A stretch of 64,000 bases of DNA, taken from NCBI GenBank assembly GCA_963744915.1, contig CAVUUY010000007.1, forward strand, positions 446,630 through 510,629, in the 5' to 3' direction. Source of the stretch: DATAFF01 sp963744915. Its GTDB lineage: Bacteria; Pseudomonadota; Alphaproteobacteria; Rhizobiales; Aestuariivirgaceae. The notes under the pieces are model-generated. The model did not search any database, had not been told where the DNA came from, and saw only the letters and a program-made list of their open reading frames with translations. Within the stretch, counting starts at the first letter, position 1; each line of letters starts with the position of its first letter. Positions 1-8,499 of this stretch are shown one piece after another. The position numbers and the translations under genes were made by a program.

Positions 1-85
1 CAGCTCTCCGGTTGGTCAGCTTCGGGTCAAACTCGGACGGCAGCGGCAATTTTCCGGATGTCGGCTTTCGAGTGAAAGCAGTCAT
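1..85 (-). CDS. Possible partial ORF running off the left edge
   Basis: On the minus strand an ATG at 85 opens a frame that stays open to the window edge, about 28 codons, starting MTAFTRKPTSGK. A weak purine stretch (GGAAG) lies just upstream. The product is not recognised and the fragment is too short to test. It would follow the broken acetamidase gene in the same direction. Confidence 0.15.
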   Translation of the reverse strand, partial: MTAFTRKPTSGKLPLPSEFDPKLTNRRA

Positions 86-169
86 CTTCCATTAGCTGCG
101 GAATGTCGGCGACGGGCCACAAGCGGAAGAACTCTTTCTCCGAAGACCGGGCTCGCCGTGGCCAAGTCG

Positions 170-1148
170 TCAATCATTGGGCATATCTTCGCCGGCGAAA
201 AAGGCGTGCGACCCGCCTTCGAAGTGCATGGTCGAAAGCCGGGAAGCCTCGCCCGGGATCACTTTGGCCTGAAGCGTCACCTTGGCGCCCATCTCGGTGG
301 CCGTACCGGCCACCTCGCCGCCGCCCATGGCGAAGTGGACATCACCGGCAAAGAGCCCACAGCCGTCAATGAAGCAAGGGAACAACAGCGTGGTGCCGAC
401 GACGGTCTCCTTGGTGTCAGTGTTGCCGCCGTTCTCGCGCGGCGGAATGGTCCGCATGCATTCGTCCTTCGCTGTGCCGTTGACGCCGCAGAGGTCCGCC
501 GGTAGGGCGTCGACCGGTTGGGGCGTCAGCACCGCACCGCCCGCATCAGCCAGTGCCTGCTCCCGCTTCAGCCACTTGTCGAGTTCTGGCTTGTCCGGGA
601 GCACACCAACGGTGCCCATGAAAGCATTCATAGGAACCGCGATTCCCGGCATGTCCTTCGAACGCGCTTCAAGGCGGTTCAGCTCCCAGTGGACGATGTA
701 TGGATCGGGAAACACATCTCGTAGGAATCCAAATCCTGGCACGATTGTGGTAGTGCCGAAATCATCGGGCGCGATGTCCACCACGGCTACCGCGATGGCG
801 TCGCCGCGCTTGGCCCCTTCAATGTAGACGGGTCCTGTCAGCGGATGACAGATTGTTCAGGTTGACGGCCGCCACATCCGCGGGCGTCGAATTGAAGGTG
901 AGATCAGAATCGAGCCCATCGCGCGTCTCAAGTACGAATTGCTTTCCAGGCTTTACACGGGCGGCTGGCTTGATCGCGTAATGTATCCGGTTAAAGCAGT
1001 TTGGATCATCTTTGCAGTTCTTTCCCGACTTTGCCACGATCAATGGCACTGAACCCTTGACGTCGCTGGTATCGGCCAACGCGATGCTCCAGCTCCCGAT
1101 AAGAAACTGGGCAACCACCGGCATAGTCCAAACGAATTTGGATTTCAT
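170..1148 (-). pseudogene. Acetamidase/formamidase family protein, frameshifted
   Basis: The family hydrolyses formamide or acetamide to ammonia and the acid. The gene starts at ATG 1148 after a good AAGGAGG site and encodes a signal-peptide-like N-terminus (MKSKFVWTMPVVAQF), so it would have been exported. The first frame runs about 105 codons, to near position 840. The family sequence TGPVYIEGAKRGD then continues in another frame through HWELNRLEARS, MPGIAVPMNAFMG, IPPRENGGN and LFAGDVHFAMGGGEVAG, which are clear family motifs. Dropping one base near 840 restores a single frame. The second part stops at 170, giving about 325 residues where relatives have roughly 400, so the C-terminal end also seems lost. 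It is either a decayed gene or one with a sequencing error at 840; the short C-terminus favours decay. Confidence 0.75.
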
Positions 1149-1393
1149 TGGATGTCCTCCTTGAAAAACGCGCCGGCGCGCTTCCGTCCCGACTTAGTTC
1201 GGCGCATTCGCAGCCTGCTTTAAAAGCAAACCTCCCTTAATGTTCCATTGTTCCGCCGCAACATCGTTGAAGTGCGCCGGCACGGCGGAGGAAGACAGTC
1301 GCTCGGAAATATCCATGGCAACCACCGTGCTCAGAGGTGACGCAGCGTGTTCAGGAGAGCTGTTTTAGGTGTTCTGGTCGATGATTTCGCGCA

Positions 1394-1422
1394 TTGCCTA
1401 CCGACTTATGACGGTAAGGCAA
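1394..1422. repeat. Inverted repeat (bulged hairpin)
   Basis: TTGCCTACCG at 1394-1403 pairs with CGGTAAGGCAA at 1412-1422 with one bulged base and an 8-base loop. It lies right before the tandem 11-bp repeat. There is no U-run typical of a terminator, so its role is unknown. Confidence 0.5.
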
Positions 1423-1432
1423 CATTGTCATT

Positions 1433-1454
1433 TTATCTAATAGTTATCTAATAG
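1433..1454. repeat. Perfect tandem 11-bp duplication
   Basis: TTATCTAATAG occurs twice head to tail (1433-1443 and 1444-1454). It is AT-rich against a GC-rich background, as expected for a protein-binding site (iteron-like or regulator) or a replication-slippage scar. Confidence 0.7.
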
Positions 1455-1719
1455 GCGACAGGTGGTGCAGTTTTAGTGAACTCGCATTAGGTCGGGCGCA
1501 GATCGGCAACTGTGCAGCTGGGATCTCAAGCGCCGAATGTTCGAGCTACCTCCAGGGCCGGTTTGGTAATTCAGGAACGGGCCATTAACGTCGGTAATGT
1601 GGTGCCCTGAAATGGTCAAGCACTGACCCGGATTCATTTGCCAAGTGTGATCTTCCGCACAGACGGGGGTCAAACGTCCTGCCACTGTCATGATCAACTC
1701 CCAGACAGAGGAGAGGATC

Positions 1720-1830
1720 GTGGCCACAGAATATTGGGAAGACAAACAGACGGGTGAACGACAGGCGCTTTGTGCCTGGACCATCGTCCTGATCGTTGCG
1801 CTGGCGTTTCACCTCGCGGGTCTTGTCTGA
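1720..1830 (+). CDS. Small putative single-pass membrane protein (36 aa)
   Basis: A GTG start at 1720 follows a purine-rich AGAGGAGAGG site. The frame encodes a polar N-terminus (ATEYWEDKQTGERQ) and then a hydrophobic helix (ALCAWTIVLIVALAFHLAGLV) running to the stop at 1830. This layout of charged head plus one C-terminal transmembrane segment is typical of real small membrane proteins. No family is recognised. Confidence 0.4.
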   Translation: MATEYWEDKQTGERQALCAWTIVLIVALAFHLAGLV

Positions 1831-1865
1831 CGCAATCATCGGAGTTCCGGCGGGTGCCTCGCCTT

Positions 1866-2730
1866 CTATTCTACCTTGTAGGCCGTGACCTTGCCGTCAA
1901 TCATCATCGGAATGATCGCGAGCTTGCTGTTCTCGACAAACTCGAGATCGGCACTGCCTTTGTTCAAGTCCATCAGCTGATCGGCCTTGCCGTCAGGATG
2001 GAGGCGGTAGAGAGCTCCGTTCACCCAGTCCGTGGCGAACCATTTGCCCGCTCCGTCAGGTTCGAGCCCGTCGAGATTGCCGACCGGCGCTTCCGCTCCC
2101 GACGTTAGAGATCGCCTTTGTCTTGAGGTCGACAGAAAGCAGATGGCCCGGAGTCTTGGTCGAGAAATCGGGCTGAATGTCCGCTCCCCAGGCAGCCACG
2201 AGAAGCTTGTCGCCTTCGACACGTAAACCATTCGGGTGCAGCAGGCCCGCTCCTTGAAGAAAGACCGAAAGAGTCCCGTTCTCCAGCACGTAGATGCTGT
2301 CGGCGAGCATGTCGGATACGTACACGCGACCAGTGGAATCGACCGCCGTGTCGTTCAGAAACTTAGACCCCTCCGCCTTCCAGCTATTGGTCACCTGGCC
2401 TTTGGTGACGTCGATCTCGACCAGTTGGTCGACGTCAGAGACATAAAGCTTGTCCCCGTTCATCACCAGACCTTTGGGGGCATTCAGGCCTTTCACCCAT
2501 TCGGCCTCGATCATCTTTCCATCGGGCGAAACCTTCGAGATGAACCCGACACCGTCCTTAGCGTTCGCTTCGCCTGCCACATTGGAAACGTAGAGGACAT
2601 TGCGTTGGCTATCGAGGAGCACACTTTCCGGCGCCTTGAAGCCGCTGAGGGACCACACCTCATTGGCGATCGCCGGCGTTGCGGAAGCAAGAATGAGCAC
2701 CGGCAGGCAAATGCTTCGCAGGGTCTTCAT
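1866..2730 (-). pseudogene. SMP-30/gluconolactonase-like secreted beta-propeller, frameshifted
   Basis: The start is ATG 2730, which has AGGAGG seven bases upstream; an ATG at 2736 lies too close to that site. The N-terminus MKTLRSICLPVLILASATPA is a signal peptide, so the product would be periplasmic. Blade-like repeats follow: ESVLLDSQRNVLYVSN, GDKLYVSDVDQLVEID, GRVYVSDMLADSIYVL and GDKLLVAAWG. At about 2091 the frame breaks; the remaining propeller (PVGNLDGLEPDGAGKW to the end at 1866) continues in another frame. Dropping one base in the GGAAGC run rejoins them as GSGAPVGNLDG. Intact it would be about 287 residues. The family contains lactonases and calcium-dependent esterases; the substrate is unknown. 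Confidence 0.7.
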
Positions 2731-3002
2731 AGCCATTCCTCCTTGTTCGACAACCCACAATACGGGATCGGTTGTGACTACCCTGATCAAAATTGACCGC
2801 AAAGCGGACTATTCTTTCGATTGTCCTAGACCACTCCGAAGAGTTTGCAGCGGCTGAGATCTGGTCGGTCGAAGGGGTTTTCGCCTTATCGTGGTGTTGT
2901 TCTCCTCCACGGTCAGTCCTGCGCATGTCGCTGCGCTGTCAGAGCTGCCTTGGTCGTTTCCTCGCCGGGAAGTGCCCCTGTAAACCGGGCTGAGGTAGGT
3001 CA

Positions 3003-3203
3003 TGAGTACAGTTGAGAAAGTCGCAAAAAATCGCCAACTCCTTGCAAATGCAAAGCGGGCTGGTTCTCACTAAGCAAGATGCGATCATCGCTGCCCGGGC
3101 CGCGATTTCGGCAGTTCGGGAGGATGACGAGAGGAAACTCCGCGCTGCCATTGCAAAATGGCAGAAATTAAATTTGGAGCACCGGGAGCGGGGCAAGAAA
3201 TAG
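3003..3203 (+). CDS. Small hypothetical helical protein, possibly frameshifted
   Basis: Two overlapping frames together look like one small basic helical protein. ATG 3003, with GAGGT upstream, gives MSTVEKVAKNRQLLANAKRAG and then stops after two more codons. From about 3060 another frame continues LTKQDAIIAARAAISAVRED and ends with EHRERGKK at 3203. That second frame can alternatively start at TTG 3012 and give 63 residues without a break. I favour the ATG start with a one-base frame break, because both pieces have coding-like composition. No family recognised. Confidence 0.4.
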
Positions 3204-3207
3204 TTAC

Positions 3208-3236
3208 AGGGAACCGGGCCCGCATCCGGTATCCCT
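3208..3236 (+). terminator. Hairpin just after the small ORF
   Basis: AGGGAACCGG at 3208-3217 pairs with CCGGTATCCCT at 3226-3236 (one bulge). It starts five bases after the stop at 3203. No long U-run follows, so this is a weak terminator candidate. Confidence 0.35.
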
Positions 3237-3455
3237 AATTGACTGGCGGCTCGTTGTCCGATTACGTCTGCACTGCCTTGAGAGAGGATGCCTGCGCACC
3301 GGACCGTAGGCCGATCGTCCCTTTGCCATCGAGGTCGCGCGGGCAGGCATTAGCCAAAGGACTTTCAAGCGTTTTTCGACAACCTCTGATCAAACCGCGT
3401 GCCGAGATCCGTTCACGCTGCGCGGTGCCATTTTCTGACCCGGCAATCGCCTTCG

Positions 3456-3713
3456 CTATTGCGTTCCCTGTGTTCGCATGGTTCCCAGAATGCCGAACAG
3501 CGCCTTGCGTCGGAGGACTTGCTCATCGACCTCACCTCGACCTGCTTCGCCTAGAATCCGCGTCGCGATGGTTTTTCGAAGCGATGACTCGTTTAATGCA
3601 TTCAATGACGATGGTATGTCCGTTCGAACTTCATTCCAGCACGAGTGATAGAGGTGGTGCAGTCGCGATAGGCTTGCCGGATCGAATATGTGCAGTTCCA
3701 TTGGCTCTGCCAT
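3456..3713 (-). CDS. Hypothetical protein (85 aa)
   Basis: Start ATG 3713 is preceded by GAGAGGGAGAA; an upstream in-frame start at 3746 has no such site. The product begins MAEPMELHIFDPASLSRLHH and has the feel of short rhizobial hypothetical proteins, with a helical body (ESSLRKTIATRILGEAGRGEVD) and a conserved-looking LRRKALFGILG tail. No signal peptide or membrane segment. No function can be assigned. Confidence 0.55.
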   Translation of the reverse strand: MAEPMELHIFDPASLSRLHHLYHSCWNEVRTDIPSSLNALNESSLRKTIATRILGEAGRGEVDEQVLRRKALFGILGTMRTQGTQ

Positions 3714-3831
3714 TTCTCCCTCTCCCCAACTGATTGTGCAAGACACGCCCTGAGGTCAACACTCCTTGAGGTTAGACCGAGCGTACCCGGCTCCGCTGTT
3801 CAGTTTTGCTCACTCCGGAGTTTCGGGCTTG

Positions 3832-4152
3832 TCATAGAGAATGACATTCAGCAGCGAGCTGCATGCCCGTGCCGCCTTCGACTGGCTCAGCGAGCCGTGC
3901 GAACCACTCAGATAAAACCGTGTCGTGAGAAGCCCTAATCGCCGCAAGTTCGTTTCTTATTTGGCGAAGGCCCACCCACGCATGTATGGGTCGCCAGACA
4001 GAAATGGCCTCTGCCGTACTGGCAAATTGCCTCAGTTCGCCAATGATGTGGCTCACCCGAGTGGTCGCGTTGAGGCAGGGAACCACAATGGCAGGTCCGC
4101 CATGGGTGGCAGCTTCGGCCTTTGTCGCGAAAAATCGCGTTGTTTCGCTCAC
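3832..4152 (-). CDS. Hypothetical protein (106 aa)
   Basis: GTG 4152 is chosen over an upstream TTG at 4179 because GGAAGG lies eight bases before it. The product MSETTRFFATKAEAATHGGP... is soluble-looking, with amphipathic stretches (LRQFASTAEAISVW, LRQIRNELAAIRAS). No motif is recognised. It sits in the accessory region between other orphan small genes; coding status is uncertain. Confidence 0.35.
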   Translation of the reverse strand: MSETTRFFATKAEAATHGGPAIVVPCLNATTRVSHIIGELRQFASTAEAISVWRPIHAWVGLRQIRNELAAIRASHDTVLSEWFARLAEPVEGGTGMQLAAECHSL

Positions 4153-4461
4153 CTCGCTACCTTCCGATTGTTTCTCCAATCGATGCTACTAGCTTCAGTT
4201 GGGCAGACTACGTTACTTTCGGGAGCGCCGCCCAGCACCGTCCTTGCCTAAGGCAGTCCACCCGAGCGTGCGCGGTTGCTAAGGCCCCACCTACCTGAGA
4301 GGTAATTCTGCACAAATTCCCGCGACTTTCACGGATAATTCACGGGCGCGCGCTGTGGAGAGTTTTCTAGAGTGTGCAAAATTGAACAGTAAAGCACCTT
4401 CGCGGAGGTGTAGCTGTTAGGCGCCTCGTCCACTTGCAAACTGCCGTGGCGGATTGAAAGG
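4153..4461. other. Intergenic region before the patatin gene
   Basis: About 300 bases without a recognisable gene. The 4250-4460 part is less GC-rich than the flanking genes and should contain the promoter of the patatin-like gene on the plus strand. No clear operator or terminator is visible. Confidence 0.3.
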
Positions 4462-5562
4462 ATGCAGCAAGTGCCAAAGACATCCAGGAGTTTGGTTAAG
4501 CCGATTAACCTGGCGCTGCAGGGCGGCGGATCGCATGGGGCGCTGACCTGGGGCGTGCTCGACCGGCTACTCGAGGACAGGCGGCTGTCGATCCGGGGGA
4601 TCAGCGGAACCAGCGCTGGGGCGATGAACGCCGTGGTGTTAGCGGACGGCCACGAGCGCGGCGGCCCCGAAGGCGCGCGCGAGGCGCTCGGCCAATTCTG
4701 GAAGGCTATCAGCGACTCAGCGCAGTTCTCGCCGATCCGCCGAAGCATGTGGGACAAACTCTGGGGGCGCTACAGCCTCGATTATTCGCCGGGCTATCTT
4801 TTCTTCGAGAGCCTGAGCCGGGTGTTCTCACCGTACGAGCTGAACCCGATGGGGCTCAACCCACTGCGGGATCTGTTGGTCGAGCAGGTCGATTTCAATA
4901 ACGTGAACCGCTGCCCGGACGTACGGGTCTATGTCACGGCGACCAACGTGCGCACCGGGCGGCCGCGCATCTTTGGCCAGGGCGAGGTGACGGTCGACAG
5001 TGTGATGGCCTCGGCCTGCCTGCCGCAGATGTTCCAGGCGGTCGAGATCGGCGGCGAAGCCTATTGGGACGGCGGCTTTACCGGCAACCCCGCCCTCTAT
5101 CCGCTGGTGAAAAGCCGGATGACTCCCGACATCCTTGTGGTGCAGATCAACCCGATCGTGCGGCACGACCTGCCGAAGAGCGCCCGCGACATCATGAACC
5201 GGGTGAACGAGATCAGCTTCAATTCGAGCCTGATCAAGGAACTGCGCTCGATTGCCGTGATGCAGCGCGTAGCGACAGAAAAGGGGATCGACCTCGGCGA
5301 CTACGGCAACACCTACTTACACCTGATTCATGCGGACATCGAGCTGCAGGATTTGTCGGCGTCCAGCAAGCTCAACGCTGAATGGTCCTATCTGAAGCTG
5401 CTCTTCGAGCGCGGGCGTGGTTGGGCCGAAACCTGGCTCGAAACGAATTTCGACCGGATCGGCGTGGCTTCGACGCTCGATCTCGAAGAGATTTTCGGAG
5501 ATGCGCATATACCCGTGCCGCAGGGTCGTGGAGGCGTGATTAGGATGGCAGCAAGCCGGTAG
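4462..5562 (+). CDS. Patatin-like phospholipase
   Basis: A cytosolic serine lipase of the patatin/RssA-NTE family, 366 residues, which cleaves acyl chains from phospholipids with a Ser-Asp dyad. The glycine-rich oxyanion loop GGGSHGA is at 21-27, the nucleophile elbow GTSAG at 49-53 (Ser51), and the catalytic Asp203 is in the DGGFTGNP motif. All key residues are present, so it should be active. The start ATG 4462 has GAAAGG directly upstream. The C-terminal 120 residues (NEISFNSSLIKELRSI onward) match the usual tail of this bacterial group. It lies inside the accessory region without an obvious partner gene. Confidence 0.9.
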   Translation: MQQVPKTSRSLVKPINLALQGGGSHGALTWGVLDRLLEDRRLSIRGISGTSAGAMNAVVLADGHERGGPEGAREALGQFWKAISDSAQFSPIRRSMWDKLWGRYSLDYSPGYLFFESLSRVFSPYELNPMGLNPLRDLLVEQVDFNNVNRCPDVRVYVTATNVRTGRPRIFGQGEVTVDSVMASACLPQMFQAVEIGGEAYWDGGFTGNPALYPLVKSRMTPDILVVQINPIVRHDLPKSARDIMNRVNEISFNSSLIKELRSIAVMQRVATEKGIDLGDYGNTYLHLIHADIELQDLSASSKLNAEWSYLKLLFERGRGWAETWLETNFDRIGVASTLDLEEIFGDAHIPVPQGRGGVIRMAASR

Positions 5563-5617
5563 CATCACATTGTCGGCCTGCAATCCACGCTCACCGCAGA
5601 CATAGAGAAACCTAGGC

Positions 5618-6250
5618 TCACGCCGCTTCCTTCACCCGTCGCGCAAGCTTTGACAGAGTGGCACGGCTGAGCTTCTTGCCCGAGCCGCTTGCCGCCTCGA
5701 TGATCGAGTTCCACGACATGCCGCGCTTCAGCATGTTCATGATGGCTGCGTTGCGCTTCTTGTCCTCGGGCCGGCCTCGGTACTTGCCCTCGGCCTTAGC
5801 CTTCATAATACCTTGCAACTGGCGACGGCGGCGATCGTCGTAATCCTTGCGGGCTATCGCTGCGAGCATGTCGAGCATCATGGCGTTTAATGCCTCGAAC
5901 ATGCGCGCGGTGAACGCATCCTCGGACTTGACCATCGTCCAGGAGGTCGGAAGGTCGAGGGCGACGACCCTGAGCTGCCGTGATTGCAGCTCCGTCCTCA
6001 GCCGCATCCAGTCTTCGGCACCAAGGCGTGACAGACGGTCAACCTGTTCGATCAGCAGCACATCGCCAGGATGGCTGTCCTCGAGCAGCCTGAACAGTTC
6101 GGGACGCTTGAGCGACGCCCCGCTCTCGTTCTCGATGTAATAGGCGGCGATCTTCAGTCCTCGTTCCTTGGCAAAGCTGCGGAGCCCGTCCCTGGCGCGT
6201 CGGGCATCCTGATCTTTGGTTGAAGCTCTTAGATAGGCGCGGACGAACAT
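5618..6250 (-). CDS. Serine recombinase (resolvase/invertase family)
   Basis: A site-specific recombinase of the resolvase-invertase type, 210 residues. The start ATG 6250 (MFVRAYLRASTKDQDA) is picked because GGAGGGG lies six bases upstream; upstream in-frame ATGs lack one. The catalytic Ser10 lies in LRAST, and the family motifs GDVLLIEQVDRLSRLGAEDW and the GKYRGRPEDKKRNAAI linker are clear. The C-terminus (MSWNSIIEAASGSGKKLSRATLSKLARR) forms the DNA-binding helix-turn-helix. It probably acts on the mobile DNA around it, either as an invertase or as a cointegrate resolvase. No inverted crossover sites were identified nearby. Confidence 0.9.
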   Translation of the reverse strand: MFVRAYLRASTKDQDARRARDGLRSFAKERGLKIAAYYIENESGASLKRPELFRLLEDSHPGDVLLIEQVDRLSRLGAEDWMRLRTELQSRQLRVVALDLPTSWTMVKSEDAFTARMFEALNAMMLDMLAAIARKDYDDRRRRQLQGIMKAKAEGKYRGRPEDKKRNAAIMNMLKRGMSWNSIIEAASGSGKKLSRATLSKLARRVKEAA

Positions 6251-6386
6251 CAAAACCCCTCCAGTTTGCATAGAGTGGTTCATACCTACACGGTTCAGTT
6301 TGACTCATCAAACGGAAAAATCGAACCACGAACAAGTCGGTTCGTTGAAGGTCTACCCAAAGTGAATCGCCTCCGATGACATCGTG

Positions 6387-6737
6387 TCAGCGCCGCTGTT
6401 CACCGCGCTTCTCATGGGCATTGATCCACCTGTGAAACCTCCAGAATGTAGCTGAGATCGCCCCTAGAACCAGGGCCAACCGGACGCTATCTGGCAACTC
6501 CAATGGCAGAATCGCCAACATCAGGAGCGGCAGCGATATGGCTGCCAAAAACCCCACAGCCTTCCCGATCAACCTGGCATCATCCCAGATCGAGCTGTAC
6601 ACGACGACCAACACCAGAGTGTAGCCAGCTGCCACAACCCCGAGCAGTGCGACTATTGCGATGAGGATGCCAGCGGCGAGCTGCAAGGGCATCGGCCAAC
6701 CATCCGCGGAATCCATCCACTGCATGATTGTCGCCAT
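6387..6737 (-). CDS. Hypothetical membrane protein
   Basis: A protein of about 116 residues with three predicted membrane helices: LQLAAGILIAIVALLGVVAA, then GKAVGFLAAISLPLLMLAIL, and a weaker segment around VRLALVLGAISATFW. It ends in a charged tail (HEKRGEQRR). The start may be ATG 6737 or ATG 6725; AAGGGGA is better spaced for the latter. Function unknown. It sits next to the prophage remnants in the same direction. Confidence 0.5.
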   Translation of the reverse strand: MATIMQWMDSADGWPMPLQLAAGILIAIVALLGVVAAGYTLVLVVVYSSIWDDARLIGKAVGFLAAISLPLLMLAILPLELPDSVRLALVLGAISATFWRFHRWINAHEKRGEQRR

Positions 6738-6828
6738 TCCCCTTGACCTCGCTCTCAAAGCCCCGAGGCAGGGGGGCTGAGTCGTGGATCGGTGTCAAGG
6801 CGTCTGGGGTCAGTACTCCCTGTCCACC

Positions 6829-7662
6829 TTAAGAGCCGGTCACGTTGGGTCGCCTCCAACGAAGTCTGGCAGCCGCATGTTCAATCTCATCGTATGGATC
6901 GTGATCGATGTCGGCATGTTTCATGCCGGTCAGAACCAGATGGCGCGTACAGTCCATCAGAAGAGTGTTCTCCTGACCCTTGTCGTCGCGGCTATGGCGG
7001 CGGAACTCCGAAAGCCAGGCGCTCAGGGTCCTGAAGACCTTGAGCCGTCCGCTGGAGAGGCGCTGAGAGATCGCCTGAATGCCGGCTTCGACCGCGTGGT
7101 CGGTGGCCACGAGGTTGAGACCGAGCCTCCCATACTCCTCGATGAGCTGGGTGCCGTCCTTCTGGTTTGAGCCCGAAGATGTCGGATCGATTGCTCCCCA
7201 CGATCGCATCAGCATGAATGCTTGGCTCAGTTCGCCCAAGAGAATGCTCGGAATAGAGGTAGATGACGTCTTGCTCGGGGTCACGAGCCCCCCAAAGAAC
7301 AGCGGTCCGATTGCGACCGACCGCCATGGCGTAGGCCCGCGGCCACCAATCGGAAAGCTCGAAAGGCTCGACCACGAAGTCCGCTTCCGGAACGGAATAG
7401 ACAAGGCCTGCCGTCCGCTGCTGTGGCGGGATTTCATGGGCGATTTTCGATCTCCCTCGAGAGAGAGGCGCCATTCCTTCCACCCCGCCCGAACGCGCCC
7501 CTTGCTCAGCCGGCGCCGGCGCCAGATGCGGCAGAAAAGCCAGCGCCACCGCGGAGAGCCCTTTCAAAGGTGTAAAGGTGCAGATCACGATGCCGCCGGT
7601 GGTCATCGTCCGCAAAAGGCATTCATCATAAACATCCTTCGGCGGCTCCCTTCGGGGTAGAA
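6829..7662 (-). pseudogene. Phage terminase large subunit, truncated and frameshifted
   Basis: The protein would be the DNA-packaging ATPase/nuclease of a tailed phage. Reading from the right, the fragment starts abruptly inside the Walker B region (EPPKDVYDECLLRTMTTGG, then IVICTFTPLKGLS, the coupling motif), so the whole Walker A half is missing. It continues into the RNase H-like nuclease domain (AVLWGARDPEQDVIYLYSEH). Near 7205 the frame changes, and the rest (AIDPTSSGSNQKDGTQLIEE to VTGS at 6829) continues in a second frame. The 5' end is joined directly to a broken primase gene, which points to an internal deletion. It cannot be functional. Confidence 0.8.
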
Positions 7663-7992
7663 GCCGAACAGCCTACGGCGCTCCTGGCGGGTCTGGCGGG
7701 CTTCCAGAAGCAGCGTATTGCTCGACCGTGAGGCCGGTTGCATGGTTGGGCGGTTGGTCCTGGGGCAAAGCGCCCCCCTCCTCCGTTCTCGGTGCCAAAG
7801 AGATCGCGCGCCTCAAGCTGAAGAGCGTCAAGGATGGACTCGAACGAGCATCCGGCGAAACAATTCACCAGCCATGCATTGTCTCGACGCGCGACACTCA
7901 GACTCGCTTGGCGATCCTCATGCGCCGGACAGCGCGATCCAACTCCGGCCAGCACGGCGCACACCCTGAAGGCGGGACAAGATGTCCATCAT
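7626..7992 (-). pseudogene. CHC2 zinc-finger primase N-terminus, broken
   Basis: The fragment matches the start of phage/plasmid DNA primases of the CHC2-Toprim type. A natural start at ATG 7992 or 7989 gives MMDILSRLQGVRRAGRSWI; the frame then breaks near 7945 and continues RCPAHEDRQASLSVARRDN and LVNCFAGCSFESILDAL, with the zinc-binding Cys and His residues visible. After LFGTENGGGG the similarity ends and the frame runs into the terminase fragment. The Toprim catalytic part is absent. It is a remnant of the replication module of the same prophage or element. Confidence 0.75.
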
Positions 7993-8057
7993 CACGGCGC
8001 GCCTTGCAGTGCAGGGTATTGAATCGGCTCGTCAGTTGACGCCAATTTGGATGCAAT

Positions 8058-8240
8058 TCACCGATCGATATCGGTCTCTAGCCAAGCTTTCCGACCTGGA
8101 CTGATTAAGACGGATCGAGGAAACGAATTGAGTTTTTCGAGCCGCCAAACTGTCGTGCGAGACAGTCCTATTCGGTCGTGAACCTTGGCGAACGAGATAA
8201 GGCGTTCCGGTCGATCGATGCGATCCTCGCGGCCCGCCAT
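8058..8240 (-). CDS. AlpA-like DNA-binding regulator
   Basis: A small AlpA/MerR-like winged-helix protein. The core ERLISFAKVHDRIGLSRT, then TVWRLEKLNSFPRS and ISPGRKAWLETDID, is typical of the regulators that control excision of P4-like elements and lie next to their integrase. The call starts at ATG 8240 (MAGREDRIDRPERL), giving 60 residues, but no ribosome site is obvious. An upstream frame from ATG 8443 (MRGPRKKLGRQPAK...) could be its true N-terminus if there is a frame break near 8330. It likely controls the neighbouring integrase. Confidence 0.55.
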   Translation of the reverse strand: MAGREDRIDRPERLISFAKVHDRIGLSRTTVWRLEKLNSFPRSVLISPGRKAWLETDIDR

Positions 8241-8499
8241 GGGAGGTGTAGGTGCCGACAAGCGGCGACAGAGGTAGAGCGGCTCATGCGCCGTGATCTC
8301 CCAGACCAATGTTTCGAGTGGCGACCACTAGGTCGGTCCATCGACACCGATGCTTTGAGCGCGGCCCCTTGGGCCACCGCTCGGAAAATCACGGCCGTCT
8401 GCTTGGCCGGTTGGCGGCCCAGCTTCTTACGGGGACCGCGCATTCAATAAGTTTCAAATAGTCGAACCACTTTCATATATCAAGGTCCTCGTATGAAAT

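Larger units (their letters stand above)
1149..1719. other. Intergenic region with small repeats, no gene seen
   Basis: No convincing gene is visible between the acetamidase start and the small ORF at 1720. It should hold the acetamidase promoter (minus strand). It also contains an interrupted hairpin (1394-1422), a perfect tandem 11-bp duplication (1433-1454) and a 13-bp palindrome around 1218-1230 (TGCTTTAAAAGCA). An open minus-strand frame at 1473-1784 has no family resemblance and was not called. Confidence 0.4.
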
